Shown here piece by piece: positions 33,324 to 42,284 of a stretch of 64,000 bases of DNA (position 1 is its first letter; each line of letters opens with the position of its first letter). The stretch spans positions 1-64,000 of the forward strand of contig DVJA01000019.1 in NCBI GenBank assembly GCA_018710885.1, in the 5' to 3' direction. Source of the stretch: Scatomorpha merdigallinarum (GTDB taxonomy: Bacteria; Bacillota; Clostridia; Oscillospirales; Oscillospiraceae). A program made the position numbers and the translations under genes. The notes below the pieces were generated by a model, which saw nothing but the letters and a program-made list of their open reading frames with translations, had not been told where the DNA came from and did not search any database.

Positions 33324-34061
33324 TTACAGGCCCAGGCTGGCTATCCACTCAGAGACGTCGCTCTCGCTCGCGCTGGAGCGGAAACGCATGCCCTCGAGCC
33401 AGTTACCGGTGCCGGCGACCTGAGCAAGCAGCGTGCCGCTGTCGCCGAGACCGGAGCTGGAGCTGGTGCAGAAGGGTATCACGGTCTTGCCGCTGAAGTC
33501 GTTTGCGGCCACAAAGCTGCTCACGGGCCAGGCGGCTATGCCCCACCAGATCGGGTAGCCGATGAACACGGTATCGTAGCTGTCCCAGTTGGGGACCGAT
33601 GTGCTGACCAGTTCTATATTGCGCAGGCTCTCGTCCTCGTACTCCTGCACGACGCGGCTCGACTCATCCGTCCAGTTGAGGTCGTCGCTCGTATACGGCT
33701 GCGCGGGCTCTATTACAAACACGTCCGCGCCGGTGATGTCGGCTATATATCCTGCAATGGCTTCGGTGTGGCCCGTTGCGGAGAAGTAGACGACGAGGGT
33801 GTTGCCGCCCTCACCGGACGGATCACCGACAGCGCCGCTCTCAGGCGCCTCAGTGGGCGCGGTGGAAGGCCCGGCAGCCGGTGCATCGCTGGGCTCGGCG
33901 CTGGGTTCACTGCTTGGTTCCGCGCTGGGCTCGGAACTCGGTTCAGACGTGGGCTCCGCAGTGGGTACCGGGGTGGCAGTTACAGTGACCGTCTCCGTGC
34001 CGCAGGCCGCGAGCGCGAAGACCATCACGAGGGCAAGAAGCAGTGCTGTAAGTTTTTTCAT
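33324..34061 (-). CDS. Flavodoxin-like lipoprotein
   Basis: 245 residues from ATG 34061 (AGGAGG upstream). Lipobox LAAC with Cys20; a Ser/Glu/Pro linker follows (about 30-75). The flavodoxin domain has NTLVVYFSATGHTEAIAGYI (FMN phosphate loop), DTVFIGYPIWWGIAAWPVSSF and a C-terminal tail. An extracytoplasmic flavodoxin would pass electrons on the outer face of the membrane. Followed by aldo/keto reductase genes. Confidence 0.9.
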   Translation of the reverse strand: MKKLTALLLALVMVFALAACGTETVTVTATPVPTAEPTSEPSSEPSAEPSSEPSAEPSDAPAAGPSTAPTEAPESGAVGDPSGEGGNTLVVYFSATGHTEAIAGYIADITGADVFVIEPAQPYTSDDLNWTDESSRVVQEYEDESLRNIELVSTSVPNWDSYDTVFIGYPIWWGIAAWPVSSFVAANDFSGKTVIPFCTSSSSGLGDSGTLLAQVAGTGNWLEGMRFRSSASESDVSEWIASLGL

Positions 34062-34149
34062 TGTAATTCCTCCTGAGTCAGTATCATCATGCGCCGCAAA
34101 GGCGCAATGGCTATCAAATATAGTGTTAACATGACGCATTCCAGCCGCG

Positions 34150-35136
34150 CTACATCTGCGCTTCCCAGAACGCTACGGCTTCATCCAGCCATCCCTCTGC
34201 GACCGTACCGTTGCCGATACCGAAGCCGTGGCCGAGACCGGGATAGCAGTGGAACTCGGTTGGGATGCCCAGCGCGTCCAGATTCTGCACGCGCCTCTGC
34301 ATAACCTGCCAGTTGGCTATCCAATCGCTGTCGCCGACGCAGACGAAGGTCGGCGGGTCGCTGGGCGTATAGTCGCTGTGGCCGGTGTACTGCATGACGA
34401 CCGTACCCGGCCGCGGCAGATCGTCCCCGCCGAAGGCCGCCGGGCCATAGGAGCCGAGCCACGCCGCCATCCTCGCGCCCGCGCTGCCGCCCCAGAGCGA
34501 GTAGCAGTCAGTGCTCACACCAAGTTCGTCAGCATTGGCGAAGATAAAGCTGATGGCCCGGGCAAGGTCCTCGCAGGCGGTCTGCGCACCCGGCCGGTAT
34601 ATGAGCGCGAAGGCATTGTAGCCGCGTTTGCTCAGTTCAAGCGCGTGCGGGAAGCTGTCCTGCATCGCCCCGACATAGGCAAAGGCCCCGCCCGCGTTGC
34701 AAACGGCGAAGGGCGCGCCTTCTTCACCACGGAAGAAAAAGAGGCCCGTGTCCTCTTTGGCCGGGTCGGCGGTCTTTTCTTCGTCGCTGTAGATGTCATA
34801 GAACACCGTCTCACCCGCGGCGGCCCGCTCGCGCAGCGTGTTCACTATCTCCGCGGTCTCATCGGGGTCTATATGGCTGTACCAGGTGAGGCCCAGCGAG
34901 CCGAGCGTGTCACCACTCATATACCCGCGCTCTACAGGGAAGAGCAGCCGCCCGTAGTCCCCGAATACCGGGTCGTTTGCAACGGCGTCTATACGCGATT
35001 CGGCGGTGTATGGACCGTCTTGAGTATTCGCCGTGGGCATTGTACCGCCTCCTTCATTTTCAGCAGCGCCACAGGCTGTGAGCGTCAATATCAGGCAGAT
35101 GCCGAGTGCTGTAGCCGCCAGTGCCTTTATCTCCAT
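34150..35136 (-). CDS. Alpha/beta-hydrolase lipoprotein
   Basis: 328 residues from ATG 35136 (GAGGTGAAACC upstream). Lipobox LTAC, Cys22. The hydrolase domain has GYNAFALIYRPG, a YSLWGGSAGARMAAW nucleophile elbow (GxSAG), FVCVGDSDW for the acid loop and GLGHGFGIG with the likely catalytic His. It is first in the long minus-strand run and has the shared LysR-type motif 47 bases before its start codon. Substrate unknown; probably a short-chain ester or lactone outside the cell. Confidence 0.87.
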   Translation of the reverse strand: MEIKALAATALGICLILTLTACGAAENEGGGTMPTANTQDGPYTAESRIDAVANDPVFGDYGRLLFPVERGYMSGDTLGSLGLTWYSHIDPDETAEIVNTLRERAAAGETVFYDIYSDEEKTADPAKEDTGLFFFRGEEGAPFAVCNAGGAFAYVGAMQDSFPHALELSKRGYNAFALIYRPGAQTACEDLARAISFIFANADELGVSTDCYSLWGGSAGARMAAWLGSYGPAAFGGDDLPRPGTVVMQYTGHSDYTPSDPPTFVCVGDSDWIANWQVMQRRVQNLDALGIPTEFHCYPGLGHGFGIGNGTVAEGWLDEAVAFWEAQM

Positions 35137-35182
35137 GGGTTTCACCTCTTCCGACGGTGACATTGTAAAACCTGAAAGTCAA

Positions 35183-35225
35183 AAAGTACAATGCCGATTG
35201 CTGCATCTGCTATAACTTCGACGTA
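35183..35225 (-). promoter_or_regulatory. Shared promoter motif, copy A (hydrolase/flavodoxin/AKR run)
   Basis: On the minus strand: TTATAGCAGATGCAGCAAT followed by CGGCATTGTACTTT (core 35183-35196). The core is identical to that of copy B for all 14 bases and differs from copy C by one. Confidence 0.7.
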
Positions 35226-35232
35226 TATCAAA

Positions 35233-35259
35233 GCGTCACACAGCTCAGCTGTGTGACGC
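35233..35259 (-). terminator. Terminator overlapping the MATE gene end
   Basis: GCGTCACACAGCT and AGCTGTGTGACGC form a 13-bp perfect stem around one base; TTTGATAT follows on the minus strand. The stop codon lies in the stem. Confidence 0.75.
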
Positions 35260-36603
35260 AGGTTGCGGAAGGTGGTGGAGTGTGTAAAAGTATATGCCAA
35301 AGGTGATAGGCAGCATCAGTGCTTCTATAATGGGCTGTGCCCATATCAGGCCGTTCAAGCCGACTGCAGCATCCATTATAAGCATGGCCGGGATATAGAG
35401 TATGCCCTGTCGGCAAAGGGTTATAAGTGCAGACTGCATTCCCTTACCCATGGCCTGGAGAGCGTAACTGGTCATAAAGTTCATGGCCGTCAGCGGAACG
35501 CTCAGGCAGGCTACGCGCAGGAAACCCGCGCCCATCGTGCTTGTCTCTATGTCAGGTATGAATCTGTGCACTATGGGTGACGCAAAGGCGAAGAACACCG
35601 CAACGAAGCAGGCCGAAACTACAAGCGACACCTTCCAGGAGAAGGACGCCACACCGCGCATACGCTTGTAATTGCCCGAGGCGTAGTTGTAGCCGATAAG
35701 CGGCATAAAGCCCTGGCACAGACCCATTGAGACGTTCAGCGGGAATTGGTCTATGCGCTTCACAATGCCGTAGGCCGCCTCGGCAACGGTGCCATAGGCG
35801 CTCGCGAGGTTCATCATTACCATCGTCGCCGCGTTGCCCAGCGCCGTGGAGATAGCGCTGGCTATGCCGACGGAGAAAATCTTGCCCGTGAAGCGGAAGG
35901 TGAAGTACCTCGGCCGGAAGGACATGAAAGTGCGGCCCTTCAGCCTTATATAAACTACCGCGAAGAAGCCGACGCTGGCAAGGTTGGAAAAGGCCGTAGC
36001 TACGGCCGCGCCCGCCGCGTCCATGTGCAGGGGGAAAATGAGGATGGGGTCGAGGATGACGTTGAGTATACCGCCGAACATCATGCCTATGCTTGCCTCA
36101 CGCGCGTGGCCCTCGCTGCGGAGCAGGTTGCCGAGCGAGAGGCTGACCATAGTAGGCAGGCCGCCAAGGACCACGACCCAGTTGAGGTAGGTCTCCGCGT
36201 ACACTATGTTCTCGTCCAGCGCACCCAGGAAGCGCAGCACCGGCTCACGGAAAATATAAGTGAGCACTGAGAAGAGCAGGGTGGCGGCAATGCCGCCCCA
36301 GAGCGCGAAGGATGAGACGTATTTGACGTCGTTTTCATCTTTTGAACCGAGCATGCGGGATATCAGGCTGCCGCCGCCCAGGCCGAAGAGGTTGCCCAAT
36401 GCTGTAAGTAAGTTAAAATAGGGACTCACGAGCGAAACTCCTGCCGACATGGCCGGATTCGCCAACTGGCCTATGAAAAAAGTGTCGGCCAGGTTGTATA
36501 TCATGGTGACGACCTGGCTGATAACCGTGGGCACCGCCAGTTTTGCCACCGCCCGTGGAATTGGCATCTCCTCAAATATGTAAGTTTCCGAGCTGTTATC
36601 CAT
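35245..36603 (-). CDS. MATE-family multidrug/cation antiporter
   Basis: 452 residues from ATG 36603 (AAGAGGAAG upstream). Twelve-helix MATE pattern: AKLAVPTVISQVVTMIYNLADTFFIGQ at the start, GGGSLISRMLG, EGHAREASIGMMFGGILNVILDPILIF with its acidic residue, GLCQGFMPLIGYNYASGN in the second half. Exports cationic or aromatic compounds with Na+ or H+. It is expressed alone, from a promoter carrying copy B of the shared motif, so export appears co-regulated with the reductases. Confidence 0.93.
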   Translation of the reverse strand: MDNSSETYIFEEMPIPRAVAKLAVPTVISQVVTMIYNLADTFFIGQLANPAMSAGVSLVSPYFNLLTALGNLFGLGGGSLISRMLGSKDENDVKYVSSFALWGGIAATLLFSVLTYIFREPVLRFLGALDENIVYAETYLNWVVVLGGLPTMVSLSLGNLLRSEGHAREASIGMMFGGILNVILDPILIFPLHMDAAGAAVATAFSNLASVGFFAVVYIRLKGRTFMSFRPRYFTFRFTGKIFSVGIASAISTALGNAATMVMMNLASAYGTVAEAAYGIVKRIDQFPLNVSMGLCQGFMPLIGYNYASGNYKRMRGVASFSWKVSLVVSACFVAVFFAFASPIVHRFIPDIETSTMGAGFLRVACLSVPLTAMNFMTSYALQAMGKGMQSALITLCRQGILYIPAMLIMDAAVGLNGLIWAQPIIEALMLPITFGIYFYTLHHLPQPASHS

Positions 36604-36670
36604 ACAAATACACTTCCTCTTACGCTGTATCTCCCATTCGGGCGGCTGTATTCTAGTCCAGACGGCACAC

Positions 36671-36718
36671 AAAGTACAATGCCGTTTGGGCAATCCGCTA
36701 TAAACTCAGTGCATACGC
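36671..36718 (-). promoter_or_regulatory. Shared promoter motif, copy B (MATE gene)
   Basis: On the minus strand: TTATAGCGGATTGCCCAAA followed by CGGCATTGTACTTT (core 36671-36684), 68 bases before the MATE start codon. Confidence 0.7.
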
Positions 36719-36731
36719 GGTGTCTGCAAGC

Positions 36732-36765
36732 AAAGTCTCCCGGCCTTTGAGCCGGGAGACTTCAT
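36732..36765 (-). terminator. Terminator after the Fe-alcohol dehydrogenase
   Basis: AAGTCTCCCGGC (36733-36744) and GCCGGGAGACTT (36751-36762), then TTGCTTG on the minus strand. Confidence 0.85.
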
Positions 36766-36778
36766 AGTGGAAAGGGTA

Positions 36779-37978
36779 TCAGTAGCTGATCTCAACACCG
36801 TTCCATGCGTCCATGATGAGCTGCTTATACTCGTCAATGGTGGCCTTGCGCGGCGGCGCTCCGGCGCTCGAGCCGTGCTCGCTCTTGTCCTTGGAGGAGA
36901 GGGCCAGCTCTTCGAGGATCTCGTCGTTCATCTCCACGCCGAGCTCCTTGTAGCTCTTGGGCAGGCCGAGATCGTCGCGCACACGCTGTATTGCGAGCAC
37001 CAGGGCTTTGGCCTGATCGAGTTCGCTCTTGCCGCTCACGTCCAGGCCCATTGCGCGGGCCAGGTCGGCGAGCTTTTTGGTGCTGCCGTAGAGGTTGAAG
37101 TTGAGCACATGCGGAAGGGCGACGGCGAGGCCGGTGCCGTGGTGTACCTGGTGGAAGCGGCCGCCGACAGAACGGGTGATGCAGTGGGCGTCGCCGGTAC
37201 CGATGGTGGTGCAGGCCATGCAGCCGAGGCTGGTGGCCAGCAGGAGTGCGCCGGCGGCCTCAAGGTCGGTATTGTCGTTGTAGAAGCGCACCAGGTTCTG
37301 GCTCATGAGCTCGAAGGCCTTTATGCTCAGGCTCTCGGTTATGGCGTTGGCCTTGGCGTTGATATAGCCCTCGACCGCGTGTGTGAGCGAGTCAAAGCCC
37401 ACGGCGGGGATGAGATGCTGAGGCGTGCCGATAAGATTCTCGGGATAGATAATCGAGATATCCGGCGCGGCCTTGACGTCCAGGATCTGCGCCTTGGTGT
37501 GCTTCTCGCTGTCTACTATGGCCATGAAATAGGTGATGTCGGCGCCAGAACCGGCCGTAGTCGGGATGGCTATGCAGGGCAGCGGCTGCTTGGGCACGGT
37601 GTTAACTCCGAAGTAGTCGCGGGTTTTGCCGCCGTTAGTGGCCAGCACGGCGCTGGTTTTGGCGGTATCCAGCGTGCTGCCGCCGCCGAAGCCTATGACC
37701 ACGTCACAGTCGGTCTTCATGAGCTCGGCTGCCGCTGCATCAATGGAGATGTCGTCGGGGTTGAGCTCCGTTTTGTCGTAGACAACATATGGGAAACCTA
37801 TCTCGTCCATGGTCTCGAGCAAGTACTTGAAGTGGTCCAGCTTGGCCAGGCCGGGGTCGGTGACGACGAAGGCCTTGTTCACCTTCAGCGTCTCTTTGGC
37901 AGACTTCAGGCTGTCGGCCAAGTGGTGTGTGAATATTATCCTGTTGGGGCACAGGTATTCAAACTCTCTAATGCTCAT
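36779..37978 (-). CDS. Iron-containing alcohol dehydrogenase
   Basis: 399 residues from ATG 37978 (AAAGGCG upstream). Group III ADH features: DVVIGFGGGSTLDTAK for NAD(P), IPTTAGSGADIT, GFDSLTHAVEGYI with metal ligands, and CITRSVGGRFHQVHHGTGLAVALPH carrying the iron-binding histidines. Reduces aldehydes or oxidises alcohols. Second gene of an operon with the old-yellow-enzyme-type reductase, 31 bp downstream. Confidence 0.95.
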   Translation of the reverse strand: MSIREFEYLCPNRIIFTHHLADSLKSAKETLKVNKAFVVTDPGLAKLDHFKYLLETMDEIGFPYVVYDKTELNPDDISIDAAAAELMKTDCDVVIGFGGGSTLDTAKTSAVLATNGGKTRDYFGVNTVPKQPLPCIAIPTTAGSGADITYFMAIVDSEKHTKAQILDVKAAPDISIIYPENLIGTPQHLIPAVGFDSLTHAVEGYINAKANAITESLSIKAFELMSQNLVRFYNDNTDLEAAGALLLATSLGCMACTTIGTGDAHCITRSVGGRFHQVHHGTGLAVALPHVLNFNLYGSTKKLADLARAMGLDVSGKSELDQAKALVLAIQRVRDDLGLPKSYKELGVEMNDEILEELALSSKDKSEHGSSAGAPPRKATIDEYKQLIMDAWNGVEISY

Positions 37979-38009
37979 TATAAGCGCCTTTCTACTCAGC
38001 TCAGAGCTC

Positions 38010-40037
38010 TCACAGATTCTTGACAGCGAGGAAAGCAGCTCCGGTGGCATCGCCTATGCGGCCGGGGTTGGTGCAGTCGCCCACATGTACAACGCGCTCG
38101 AAGCGCTTCTCTATCTCGTCGAGCATGCCGAGCTCCGGACGGATGCCGAGGCTGAGCACGGTGGCGTCAACGGCTATCTCGTAGGGGCCGGTGTGCTCGT
38201 CCTCTTCCACGGCGTCGGCCACGCCCGCGATGTTCTTGATGCCCTCGAGGCCGGAGCCGATGTAGTTGGCGTTGGAGGGCTCGACGACTATGGCTCCGTC
38301 CTTTATTTCAACCAGGGCGGTGTTGGTCTTTATCTCGGCGCCCTTGGCCTCCAGTTGGCGACGGGTGCGGCGCACGTTGTAGAAGTAGATGCCGTTGCCT
38401 ATGATGGGCATCATCTCTATAATGACGACCTTGTTGCCGTCCTCGGCCAGGCGCTCGGCGGTCTCGAGGCCGGTCATGCCGCCGCCGATAACGGCCACGG
38501 TCTTGCCGGAGAACTTGACTTTGCCATTGAGCACGTCGAAGCAGGCTACGCCCTTATCTATGCCGGGGATGGAGCGCGGCACCACGGGCAGGCCGCCGCT
38601 GGCGAGCACGACGGCGTAGGGGTTCATGGCCTTGAACTCGTCGAGCTTCTCGGTGGTTATCTCGGTGTTCAGATGTACGGTTATGTTGGGGTCCTTCTCC
38701 ACGGTGTGGGTGTACCAGCGGATGAGGTTGTCCATACGGAACTTGTTGGGCGCCTTGTTGGCGAGGTTCAGGCTGCCGCAGAGCTCGGCCCTCTTGTCGT
38801 AGAGCTCAACCTTGAAGCCGCGCTGAGAAAGCGTGAGCGCGCTCTGGATGCCGGCAGGGCCCGCACCAATGACAATGACGGTGCCCTCGCCCTTCTCAAG
38901 CGGCGCAAGGTTGTCCACCTCGCGGCCCAGCAGCGGGTTCACCGCGCAGCGGATCTGGGCCTGGTCGGCAGTGACGCGGTGCACGCACCAGTTGCAGGAA
39001 ATGCAGGGACGGATGTCCTCGGAGTGGCCGCTCTTGGCCTTGTTGCACCACTCGGGATCGGCGCTGTGCTGACGGCCCATGACGACGAAGTCATAGACGC
39101 CCTCTTCAAGCAACTGCTCGGCCTCTTCCGGGGTCTTGACCTCGTTGGGGCCATAGATGGGCACATGCAGGACCTTCTTGAACTGCTCGAGGTACTCGTT
39201 ACGCCAGCCGCAGGGCATGTCGGGCGCGCCGGTGCGCTCCTCGACGCCAACGGAGAAGTTGAAACCGTCGATGCCCTTGCTCTCCAGGTACTGTGCGATC
39301 TCGAGCATATCTTCCAGAGTAGGCTCGCCCTCCATGCCCTCGGCGTCGTAGAGGTGAATACGGGCCGTGATGGGGAAGTTCGCCGGGACCTTCTGGCGTA
39401 TCTTCTCTATCGTCTCGACTATGATGCGGCAACGGTTCTCCATGCTCCCGCCGTACTCGTCGGTGCGGCAGTTGCGGGTGGGGCTGATGAACTGGTGGAA
39501 CATGAACCAGTGGCCGCAGTGCAGCTCTACGCCGTCGCAGCCGGCGCAGTAGGCGTGCTCGGCGGCGTTGGCGAAGGCGTCCTCAATGAGCTGGATGTCG
39601 TCCTTGGTCATCTCGCGGCAGGGCGCGAAGCCTCTCGCAGCCAGCTGCGGGGTCATGGCGCTCGCAGACATGGGCACGTGGCCCTTGTTGAACTTGGGGC
39701 TGGACTTACGGCCCGGGTGGTTGAGCTGAACGAAGAGCTTGCTGCCGTAGCTGTGTACGCGCTCGGCCAGTATGCTCATGGCGTGGCGGTCGTCCAGATC
39801 CCTGAGGAAGCACTGGCCGGACATGGAGACGCCGCCGTACTCGGGGCCGATAACGCCGACGAAGCCGACTTCGACGAGTCCCGTGCCGCCCTTGGCCTTG
39901 GAAGCGTAGTACTCAATGGCGCGCTCGGTGATTTCGCCCGAGGCCTGGCCCAGGCAGTCGTCCATAGGGGACATTATGACGCGGTTGCGCAGCTCGCAGC
40001 CGTTTATTTTGCCCTTGCTGAATAGCTTCTCGTACAT
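38010..40037 (-). CDS. Old-yellow-enzyme-type NADH:flavin/2,4-dienoate reductase, BaiCD/BaiH-like
   Basis: 675 residues from ATG 40037 (AGGAGG upstream). An FMN barrel domain (1-about 370) with NRVIMSPMDD, GCDGVELHCGHWFMFHQFISPTRN and the 4Fe-4S site CISCNWC plus a further RCAVNP Cys; then an FAD/NAD domain (VIVIGAGPAGIQSAL, VAVIGGGMTGLETAERLAEDG). The same architecture serves 2,4-dienoyl-CoA reductase, enoate reductases and the bile-acid oxidoreductases BaiCD and BaiH. It reduces activated C=C bonds. No other bai gene is adjacent, so bile acids are only one possibility. Confidence 0.9.
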   Translation of the reverse strand: MYEKLFSKGKINGCELRNRVIMSPMDDCLGQASGEITERAIEYYASKAKGGTGLVEVGFVGVIGPEYGGVSMSGQCFLRDLDDRHAMSILAERVHSYGSKLFVQLNHPGRKSSPKFNKGHVPMSASAMTPQLAARGFAPCREMTKDDIQLIEDAFANAAEHAYCAGCDGVELHCGHWFMFHQFISPTRNCRTDEYGGSMENRCRIIVETIEKIRQKVPANFPITARIHLYDAEGMEGEPTLEDMLEIAQYLESKGIDGFNFSVGVEERTGAPDMPCGWRNEYLEQFKKVLHVPIYGPNEVKTPEEAEQLLEEGVYDFVVMGRQHSADPEWCNKAKSGHSEDIRPCISCNWCVHRVTADQAQIRCAVNPLLGREVDNLAPLEKGEGTVIVIGAGPAGIQSALTLSQRGFKVELYDKRAELCGSLNLANKAPNKFRMDNLIRWYTHTVEKDPNITVHLNTEITTEKLDEFKAMNPYAVVLASGGLPVVPRSIPGIDKGVACFDVLNGKVKFSGKTVAVIGGGMTGLETAERLAEDGNKVVIIEMMPIIGNGIYFYNVRRTRRQLEAKGAEIKTNTALVEIKDGAIVVEPSNANYIGSGLEGIKNIAGVADAVEEDEHTGPYEIAVDATVLSLGIRPELGMLDEIEKRFERVVHVGDCTNPGRIGDATGAAFLAVKNL

Positions 40038-40131
40038 TCTTTTTCCTCCTGTGTTGTTCGCGGCCAATGCCGCTTTTTCACTCTGCCTTGTCATATTTGT
40101 AACACTTGCGTCGAATGATGAGAAGCGCGTT

Positions 40132-40150
40132 TATTTGATATGTCTATAAG
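40132..40150. promoter_or_regulatory. Second LysR-linked motif, copy upstream of the reductase operon
   Basis: TATTTGATATGTCTATAAG at 40132-40150 matches TATTTGATATCTCTATCAC at 41211-41229, sharing 15 of the first 17 bases. It lies 95 bases before the old-yellow-enzyme-type start. An AATGCC follows both copies. Confidence 0.55.
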
Positions 40151-40169
40151 AGATTCTTGTAATGCCCCT

Positions 40170-40207
40170 CAAAAACTTGAAGCCCGGTCCGCATTGGACC
40201 GGGCTTC
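40170..40207 (-). terminator. Terminator after the second LysR gene
   Basis: GAAGCCCGGTCC (40179-40190), loop GCATT, GGACCGGGCTTC (40196-40207); on the minus strand AAGTTTTTG follows. Confidence 0.87.
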
Positions 40208-40220
40208 ATGCCGCAGATGT

Positions 40221-41099
40221 TCATTTATATCTCGGCTGCGTGCGCTTCATGGTGGCTATGAAGGAGCGCACCAGCTTGTTGGCGCCCAGCGTGTGGCCAA
40301 CCGCCACGCCGATGCCCCTTTTTATCGGCGGCTCCAGCGGAATAAAGCGCACGTTCTCCGGGCATTCCAGCGAGTACATGCGTGTTACAAAGCTCACAGC
40401 ACGGTTTTGCTGCACCATGGAGAGCGTGATGGAGCCGTCCTCCGTGTACAGATCGGTCTGGCGCTCGTAGCGTATCCCCAGCTCCTCCAGTTTGAGGCTA
40501 ACAACGTTTTTGGGGTTGATGTTCGGGAAAATGATGGGGTACGGCCTGAGCATTTCCAGCGTCACACAGCTCTCGCTGCATATAGGCAGGCTCTCGTGGG
40601 CGGCCACCCACATCTCGTCATCGAAGATATACTGCCAGTTGTAGCCCTCGACCACGTGCTTTTCGCACAGGGCGATGTCTATGGCATCCTCGTCGAGCCA
40701 CTTTTTCATGTTCAGCACGCTTGTGCGTATTTCAAACTTCACGTCCGGATGCAGCTTGTGAAAAGAGCGCAGCACCTCCGGCAGCCAGGAAACCATCAGG
40801 CTGGAATAGGCCGCTATGCGTATGACGCCATTGTAGTGGCTCTTGAGCAGTGCGAGGCGCTCATTTACGGCAATTTCGCAGTCAACGAGTCGTTCAAGCA
40901 GCGGGTAGAGCTCCTGTCCTTCAGGCGTCAGGGTGATTCCGCTGTGTCCGCGGCTCAACAGCTTGATGCCCAGGTCATCTTCCAGCGTGTTGAGTATATA
41001 CGTAAGTCCCGACTGCGTGTATCCAAGCTCGACAGCCGCCTTATTTATACTGCCTATGCGCACTGTTTCGATAAAAGCAAATATCTTTTTCGTCTCCAA
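40221..41099 (-). CDS. LysR-family transcriptional regulator
   Basis: 292 residues, TTG start at 41099 with GGAGGTAGG upstream. HTH: FIETVRIGSINKAAVELGYTQSGLTYILNTLEDDLGIKLLSR. Effector domain follows. It is divergent from the hydrolase-permease operon and lies upstream of the reductase-dehydrogenase operon, which is on its own strand but after a terminator. A shared motif before both operons makes them its likely targets. Confidence 0.92.
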   Translation of the reverse strand: METKKIFAFIETVRIGSINKAAVELGYTQSGLTYILNTLEDDLGIKLLSRGHSGITLTPEGQELYPLLERLVDCEIAVNERLALLKSHYNGVIRIAAYSSLMVSWLPEVLRSFHKLHPDVKFEIRTSVLNMKKWLDEDAIDIALCEKHVVEGYNWQYIFDDEMWVAAHESLPICSESCVTLEMLRPYPIIFPNINPKNVVSLKLEELGIRYERQTDLYTEDGSITLSMVQQNRAVSFVTRMYSLECPENVRFIPLEPPIKRGIGVAVGHTLGANKLVRSFIATMKRTQPRYK

Positions 41100-41143
41100 C
41101 AGTGACCTACCTCCGTGAACATTTTATTCTATCACTTTAGACT

Positions 41144-41235
41144 ATAATATCATTTCGACAACCATTTGACAATCGCTGGCTTTGCTTTGGCGTATTGCTT
41201 TCTAACGGAATATTTGATATCTCTATCACAATGCC
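41144..41235. promoter_or_regulatory. LysR promoter and candidate operator
   Basis: Minus-strand promoter for the LysR gene: TTGTCA (41167-41172), 17-bp spacer, TATTAT (41144-41149). Further on is the near-dyad TTGATA-TCTC-TATCAC (41214-41229) within TATTTGATATCTCTATCAC, 104 bases before the divergent hydrolase start. Confidence 0.6.
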
Positions 41236-41338
41236 TGTCTTCTCAGGCGGGCAAGTTGATGTTATTTTGTTAACAAGCAAAAGAAGCCGCGTTTGTTGAC
41301 GCAACCGGCAAAAATGGGGCAAACAAGGGGGAAAAAGA

Positions 41339-42139
41339 ATGAGCACTGGCCTAAAGCTGTACTTCCTCTCACTGGGCCGCATCACCTGCGACACAAACGC
41401 TCTGGTTGCGCTTATGACCAGGGCCACGTCGCTGGACCCGCATCCGGTGTGCAAATTTGAGCCCTTCCCGGTCTGTGCGGCGTACATAGAGACGCCCGGC
41501 GCCAAGTTGCTTTGGGGCACCGGGCTGCGCGCCGACTGTTTCACCGGCGGCGAACCGGAGAGCACGAAAATAAACATACCGATTTCCCGAGACGATAACG
41601 AGTCGCTTGAGCATCAGCTCTCCCTGTGCGGCGTGAGTCCGGAGGAAATTGATTACGTCATAATGTCCCACCTGCACCATGACCACGCAGGCCGGATAAA
41701 TCTATTTAAAAACGCGAAAATTGTCGTACAGCGCCGCGAAATGGAGCGTGCGCGTGCCGAAACTCAGATAAACCCCATGGGCACCTATCTCAAGGCCGAC
41801 ATTGACATCGACGCCAACTGGACGCTGATAGACGGCGATCTGGATTTGCTGCCCGGCGTCAAGCTGCTTTTCGTGCCAGGCCACGCAGATGGACAGCAGT
41901 GCCTGCAACTCGAGCTTGACAATCTCGGCACGGCGCTTCTCACGTCCGATGCGTGCTACACGTCCATAAACTGGGGCCCGCCCATGCGCCCGCCAGGAGT
42001 GCTGGACGACTCCAGAAGTTACTTCAGCTCACTGCGCCGCCTGCACGCCATTGCAGAGGAGACAAACGCCACCGTCTTCTTCGGGCACGACATGGCCCAG
42101 TTTGACACTCTGCGCAAAGCGCCTGCATTTTACGACTGA
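41339..42139 (+). CDS. Metallo-beta-lactamase-fold hydrolase, AHL-lactonase family
   Basis: 266 residues, GGGGGAAAAAG upstream. Metal motif SHLHHDH (H111, H113, D115, H116), later VPGHADGQQCL and FFGHDMAQFD, in the spacing of N-acyl-homoserine-lactonase-type enzymes. Family members also open other lactones. Quorum quenching is not indicated by context; the next genes are a carboxylate-type permease and an aldo/keto reductase, so a catabolic lactonase is more likely. Confidence 0.87.
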   Translation: MSTGLKLYFLSLGRITCDTNALVALMTRATSLDPHPVCKFEPFPVCAAYIETPGAKLLWGTGLRADCFTGGEPESTKINIPISRDDNESLEHQLSLCGVSPEEIDYVIMSHLHHDHAGRINLFKNAKIVVQRREMERARAETQINPMGTYLKADIDIDANWTLIDGDLDLLPGVKLLFVPGHADGQQCLQLELDNLGTALLTSDACYTSINWGPPMRPPGVLDDSRSYFSSLRRLHAIAEETNATVFFGHDMAQFDTLRKAPAFYD

Positions 42140-42284
42140 GGCGAAGCGCCCAGTCTGCACAGTTGTCGCCGTCATATTTGCCACCCAGCGCCGCTTCTCC
42201 TCTCTGCTCTGCCTTAGAAGCGACGGTTCGGTACAGATATGGCGTGAAAAATAACAAGTTTAGCTTTAGAAAGAGGAGAAAACA

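Noticed and set aside
31638..34076. Plus-strand open frame of over 800 codons
   Set aside because: It is antisense to two aldo/keto reductases and a flavodoxin lipoprotein that have clear motifs and ribosome-binding sites; GC-rich codons keep the opposite frame open.
37809..40025. Plus-strand open frame of over 700 codons
   Set aside because: Mirror of the old-yellow-enzyme-type gene; no ribosome-binding site and low-complexity Val/Ala/Gly composition.
38010..40037. Bile-acid 7-dehydroxylation (bai) operon
   Set aside because: One BaiCD/BaiH-like gene only; no baiB, baiE, baiF or baiG homologues beside it.
41339..42139. Quorum-quenching lactonase
   Set aside because: Only the family fold supports it; neighbours are permease and reductase genes, so catabolism is likelier.
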